Shown in pieces: positions 61,375 to 64,000 of a stretch of DNA of 64,000 nucleotides. The position numbers and the translations under genes were made by a program. The notes under the pieces were generated by a model that saw only the letters and a list, made by a program, of their open reading frames with translations, was not told the origin of the DNA and did no database searches. Source of the stretch: Pedobacter zeae. Lineage in GTDB: Bacteria; Bacteroidota; Bacteroidia; Sphingobacteriales; Sphingobacteriaceae. Positions within the stretch are counted from its first letter, which is position 1, and every line of letters begins with the position of its first letter. The stretch is from positions 649,874-713,873 of the forward strand of contig NZ_JACIEF010000003.1 in the NCBI RefSeq assembly GCF_014196715.1, given 5' to 3'.

Positions 61375-62232
61375 ATGACCAGAAAATCGAAATCCATTCC
61401 TTTGAAGCCATTAGCCAAGGAGTTTGACAATGGTATCGCCGTTGGGAAATATCCGATTGCTGATTTACGACTTTCAGAAGAAGCCGAATACTCACATCGG
61501 CACGATTATCATTTTTTTATCCTACAGGAAAAAGGAACATCTTATTTCGAAATTGATTTTGAGAAGCATCAGATAAAAAAGCCGTCTATTATTTACATTG
61601 CACCCAACCAGGTTCACAGCGTTTTAAAAGCCGAAAACATTGAATTTTGTTTGCTAGCCATAAACAATGAAAACCTGCACCCTCAATACCTGAAATTATT
61701 GGAGGAAATCTCGCCGGCTAAGCCGCTAACCCTAAGTTCAAAACACATTTCTCTTATCAGTCAAACATTTTTGTTGTGCATTGACCTGTTTGAGGAAAGG
61801 GAAGGCAAATTGTATCTGTCATCGCTAAAAGATAGTTGCAATACTTTGATTTCTTTATTCCTATCACAATATCTAGAAAGGTCCGGGCATGCTGATACAC
61901 TTTCCCGATTTGAGCTTGTAACCAAGGCATTCAAATTAGCATTGGAACAGAATTTTATTAAAAATAAACGACCAGCCGACTATGCTCAAAAATTAAACAT
62001 TTCCGTTCCTTATCTGAATGAGTGTGTGAAAAATACAACCGGATTTCCTGTTTCTTATCATATTCAGCGGCGTGTTACTCTGGAAGCCAAACGATTGCTT
62101 TTCCATTCCAATAAATCGGTCAAAGAGATTGCTGCTGAATTAGGTTATGACGATTATGCCTACTTTTCCCGCCTGTTCAATAAAGCCACAGGAATGACCG
62201 CCTTAACTTTCAGAAATAAAAACCGCGATTAG
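61375..62232 (+). CDS. AraC-family regulator of the metal module
   Basis: A 285-residue regulator. The N-terminal cupin part reads YSHRHDYHFFILQEKGTSYF with IIYIAPNQVHSVL, and the C-terminal half has two helix-turn-helices (PADYAQKLNISVPYLNECVK and VKEIAAELGYDDYAYFSRLF). It is not a close paralogue of the other two AraC proteins here. It is followed by a siderophore-interacting-type protein and a cation exporter, so it probably controls them. Confidence 0.92.
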   Translation: MTRKSKSIPLKPLAKEFDNGIAVGKYPIADLRLSEEAEYSHRHDYHFFILQEKGTSYFEIDFEKHQIKKPSIIYIAPNQVHSVLKAENIEFCLLAINNENLHPQYLKLLEEISPAKPLTLSSKHISLISQTFLLCIDLFEEREGKLYLSSLKDSCNTLISLFLSQYLERSGHADTLSRFELVTKAFKLALEQNFIKNKRPADYAQKLNISVPYLNECVKNTTGFPVSYHIQRRVTLEAKRLLFHSNKSVKEIAAELGYDDYAYFSRLFNKATGMTALTFRNKNRD

Positions 62233-62313
62233 TCCTATACTTACACCTTTCATTCCATTGTTTGCTATCTCCGTTCGCAGTTCCTTTGCATTGGAATTTT
62301 AATGCGATAAACC

Positions 62314-63030
62314 ATGATTTCTAAATTACCAAAATGGGCGGCCGATCTGACGGAAAAATCTGATTCTTTAATGTCAGATATGAAAATACTGGATACAGTT
62401 TATGTCAGTCCGAACCTGAAGAAAATACGCTTTCAGGGCGATATATCACGGATGAACTTCCAGGTCGGTTATGCCAATGTTATTCGAGTAAGCGATAGGG
62501 AATTCAGGAACTATACCGCATCATATCATAACCTCGGTGAGGGGATTTTGGACATTATTTTTCACATTCACGGCAATGGTGTCGGAAGCCGATACATTAA
62601 TGGGTTGAAACCGGAAGATGAGTTGCGTATCAGTATCCCAAGAGGGAAAAAAATGTACGATGGAACTATAAGGCAGCAGTTCGTTTTTGGCGACGAAACA
62701 TCTTTGGGTCTTGCCTGCTCAATTCTACCAATCCTGCAAAAGAATAAACATCAATATCAGTTTTATTTTGAATTGGATGATGAGAACCAAAGTGTCCCAG
62801 AATTATTAGGCTTGGAAAATTATACGGTATTTTCTAAAAAGAACACGTTCAGAAACGAACAATGGATCAATGAATTGCCGGTTTTCAACGCCGATGAATG
62901 GAACACTGCGAATTTTATATTAACAGGAAACGCAAAATCAGTCCAGACGTTTAGAAAAACGTTAAAAAATAAATCGAAAGGTAACATTTCTTCTCAGGGA
63001 TATTGGCTTGAGGGAAAAAAAGGATTATAA
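62314..63030 (+). CDS. Siderophore-interacting-type FAD/NAD(P) oxidoreductase
   Basis: A 238-residue flavoprotein of the SIP/ViuB type. It has the FAD-binding FRNYTASYHN and an isoalloxazine-binding GNGVGSRYINGLKPED strand, and a C-terminal domain starting VFGDETSLGLACSIL. Such proteins reduce ferric siderophores in the cytoplasm to release iron. Siderophore reduction itself is inferred. It ends 2 bases before the cation exporter gene. Confidence 0.85.
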   Translation: MISKLPKWAADLTEKSDSLMSDMKILDTVYVSPNLKKIRFQGDISRMNFQVGYANVIRVSDREFRNYTASYHNLGEGILDIIFHIHGNGVGSRYINGLKPEDELRISIPRGKKMYDGTIRQQFVFGDETSLGLACSILPILQKNKHQYQFYFELDDENQSVPELLGLENYTVFSKKNTFRNEQWINELPVFNADEWNTANFILTGNAKSVQTFRKTLKNKSKGNISSQGYWLEGKKGL

Positions 63031-63032
63031 AA

Positions 63033-63935
63033 ATGGAACATCATCATCATCATCATTCGGATAAAAGCGGAATTTCATTGGCTTTCTGGCTCAATTTATT
63101 GTTTTCAGTCGTTGAGATCATCGGCGGAATTCTTACCAATTCGACGGCAATTATTGCAGACGCCTTTCACGATTTTACGGACGCGGTTGCTATCGGTATA
63201 GCCGTGCTTTTGGAAAAACTGGCAGGCAAAAAGCGAACTTCAAAATTCAGTTACGGATATAAGCGATTTTCTTTACTGTCTGCTCTGGGAATGTCTTTGT
63301 TTTTACTGATCGGGGCAATATTTATGTGTATCGGGGCATATCAATCATTTGTTAATCCCGAACCCGTAAACAGCAAAGGAATGTTGTGGCTGGCTGCCTT
63401 AGGAATTGGTATTAATGGCTTTGCATTTCTGAGGATAAAAAGCGGACACCAGCATCATCATGACCATTCACACCATCACAACAGTAAAGCAATTATGCTG
63501 CACTTGCTGGAGGACGTTTTAGGATGGGTAGCTGTATTGATTGGCGCCATCGTTATCTACTACACAGGTTGGCATTGGATAGATGGCATATTGGCTTTGG
63601 CTATTGCTACTTTCATTGGATATAATGCTACCCGGAATCTTATTGGCACAATGAAAATATTATTGCAGTCGGTTCCTGAGCGTTTGGATATTGAAAAGCT
63701 TTCATCCGAACTCTATCAGATCAATGGCATTCAAAACATTCACGATTTTCATGTTTGGAGTATGGACGGCAGTTACAACATCAGTTCATTGCACGTTGTG
63801 GTAAATACTATCGACGGAAACCAGAAAGATGATGTTCTTTCATCTATCGTGCAAGTAATGGAGAAGCATAAAATCCAGCACCCAACTATACAAATTGAAA
63901 CAAATGCAACAGATTGTAAATTTGTGGCTTGTTAG
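63033..63935 (+). CDS. Cation diffusion facilitator (CzcD/ZitB-like metal exporter)
   Basis: A 300-residue protein with six transmembrane helices and a C-terminal cytoplasmic domain. It starts MEHHHHHHSDKSG, a natural His-rich metal-binding tip, and has a second His cluster (SGHQHHHDHSHHHNSK) in the loop after the fourth helix. The metal site is in ADAFHDFTDA (usually HxxxD) and in LLEDVLGWVAVLIG. It would export Zn2+, Co2+ or similar in exchange for protons. It is in one operon with the SIP-type gene. Confidence 0.94.
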   Translation: MEHHHHHHSDKSGISLAFWLNLLFSVVEIIGGILTNSTAIIADAFHDFTDAVAIGIAVLLEKLAGKKRTSKFSYGYKRFSLLSALGMSLFLLIGAIFMCIGAYQSFVNPEPVNSKGMLWLAALGIGINGFAFLRIKSGHQHHHDHSHHHNSKAIMLHLLEDVLGWVAVLIGAIVIYYTGWHWIDGILALAIATFIGYNATRNLIGTMKILLQSVPERLDIEKLSSELYQINGIQNIHDFHVWSMDGSYNISSLHVVVNTIDGNQKDDVLSSIVQVMEKHKIQHPTIQIETNATDCKFVAC

Positions 63936-64000
63936 CCAATGATTTTTCCCTGTATCATCGGTCAATTCACTTTCAATTGTCACAATGCTATAATTTCAGA

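Noticed and set aside
63033..63056. Six consecutive histidines at a protein start, like a cloning tag
   Set aside because: CDF exporters naturally carry His-rich starts and loops; a second His cluster in the same protein supports a natural origin.

Overview
The window looks like a chromosome segment of a Bacteroidota bacterium of the Sphingobacteriaceae type (Pedobacter-like). This is inferred from the gene content: a Bacteroidota-type (subtype iii) type VI secretion system (T6SS), a long-form urocanase, several promoter elements close to TAnnTTTG, weak Shine-Dalgarno sites and many lipoproteins with an SxxC or LTGC lipobox.

Layout. 1-608 is the end of a sensor histidine kinase. 885-5413 holds a histidine degradation pair (hutU, hutH) with a divergent LysR regulator. 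5447-29186 is a T6SS effector and puncturing-device region, nearly all on the minus strand. It has two near-identical hcp pairs, two vgrG genes, a PAAR-like DUF4280 spike, an Rhs protein with a nuclease-like tail, a lysozyme-like effector, a putative SleB-like hydrolase, a 933-residue protein with an internal OmpA-like domain, and a likely immunity gene beside each. 30213-44809 is the T6SS core. The minus-strand operon runs TssO-like, TssO-like, PKD protein, TssR, TssH(ClpV), TssB, TssC. tssE-tssF and tssN-tssK run on the plus strand, with tssG inverted between them. A T6SS-linked TPR protein follows (45187-47460).

47685-52252 carries a GH11-type xylanase lipoprotein, a small lipoprotein, and a TetR regulator with a clear palindromic operator in front of a dihydrolipoyl dehydrogenase, GNAT and DinB run. 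52417-60779 contains two paralogous oxidoreductase plus AraC modules, a secreted amidohydrolase, tRNA-Asp, a Na+/H+ antiporter and a zone of decayed DNA: a LigD fragment, a frameshifted small ORF, tRNA-like remnants and a possible serine recombinase remnant. 61375-63935 has an AraC regulator, a siderophore-interacting-type flavoprotein and a cation diffusion facilitator.

How it works together. TssB/TssC form the sheath, Hcp (TssD) the tube, VgrG with PAAR-like or Rhs proteins the spike, TssE/F/G/K the baseplate, and TssN/O/R with the PKD protein the lineage-specific envelope complex that stands in for TssJLM; ClpV recycles the sheath. Effectors sit directly downstream of spike genes. Those expected to act on peptidoglycan are each followed by an exported or lipoprotein partner, while the Rhs nuclease is followed by a cytoplasmic partner. 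The two hcp pairs are direct repeats of about 1 kb that bound a roughly 12 kb effector cassette, which suggests it can be exchanged or lost by recombination. Several genes here are shorter than the long frames suggest, and their starts are corrected below.
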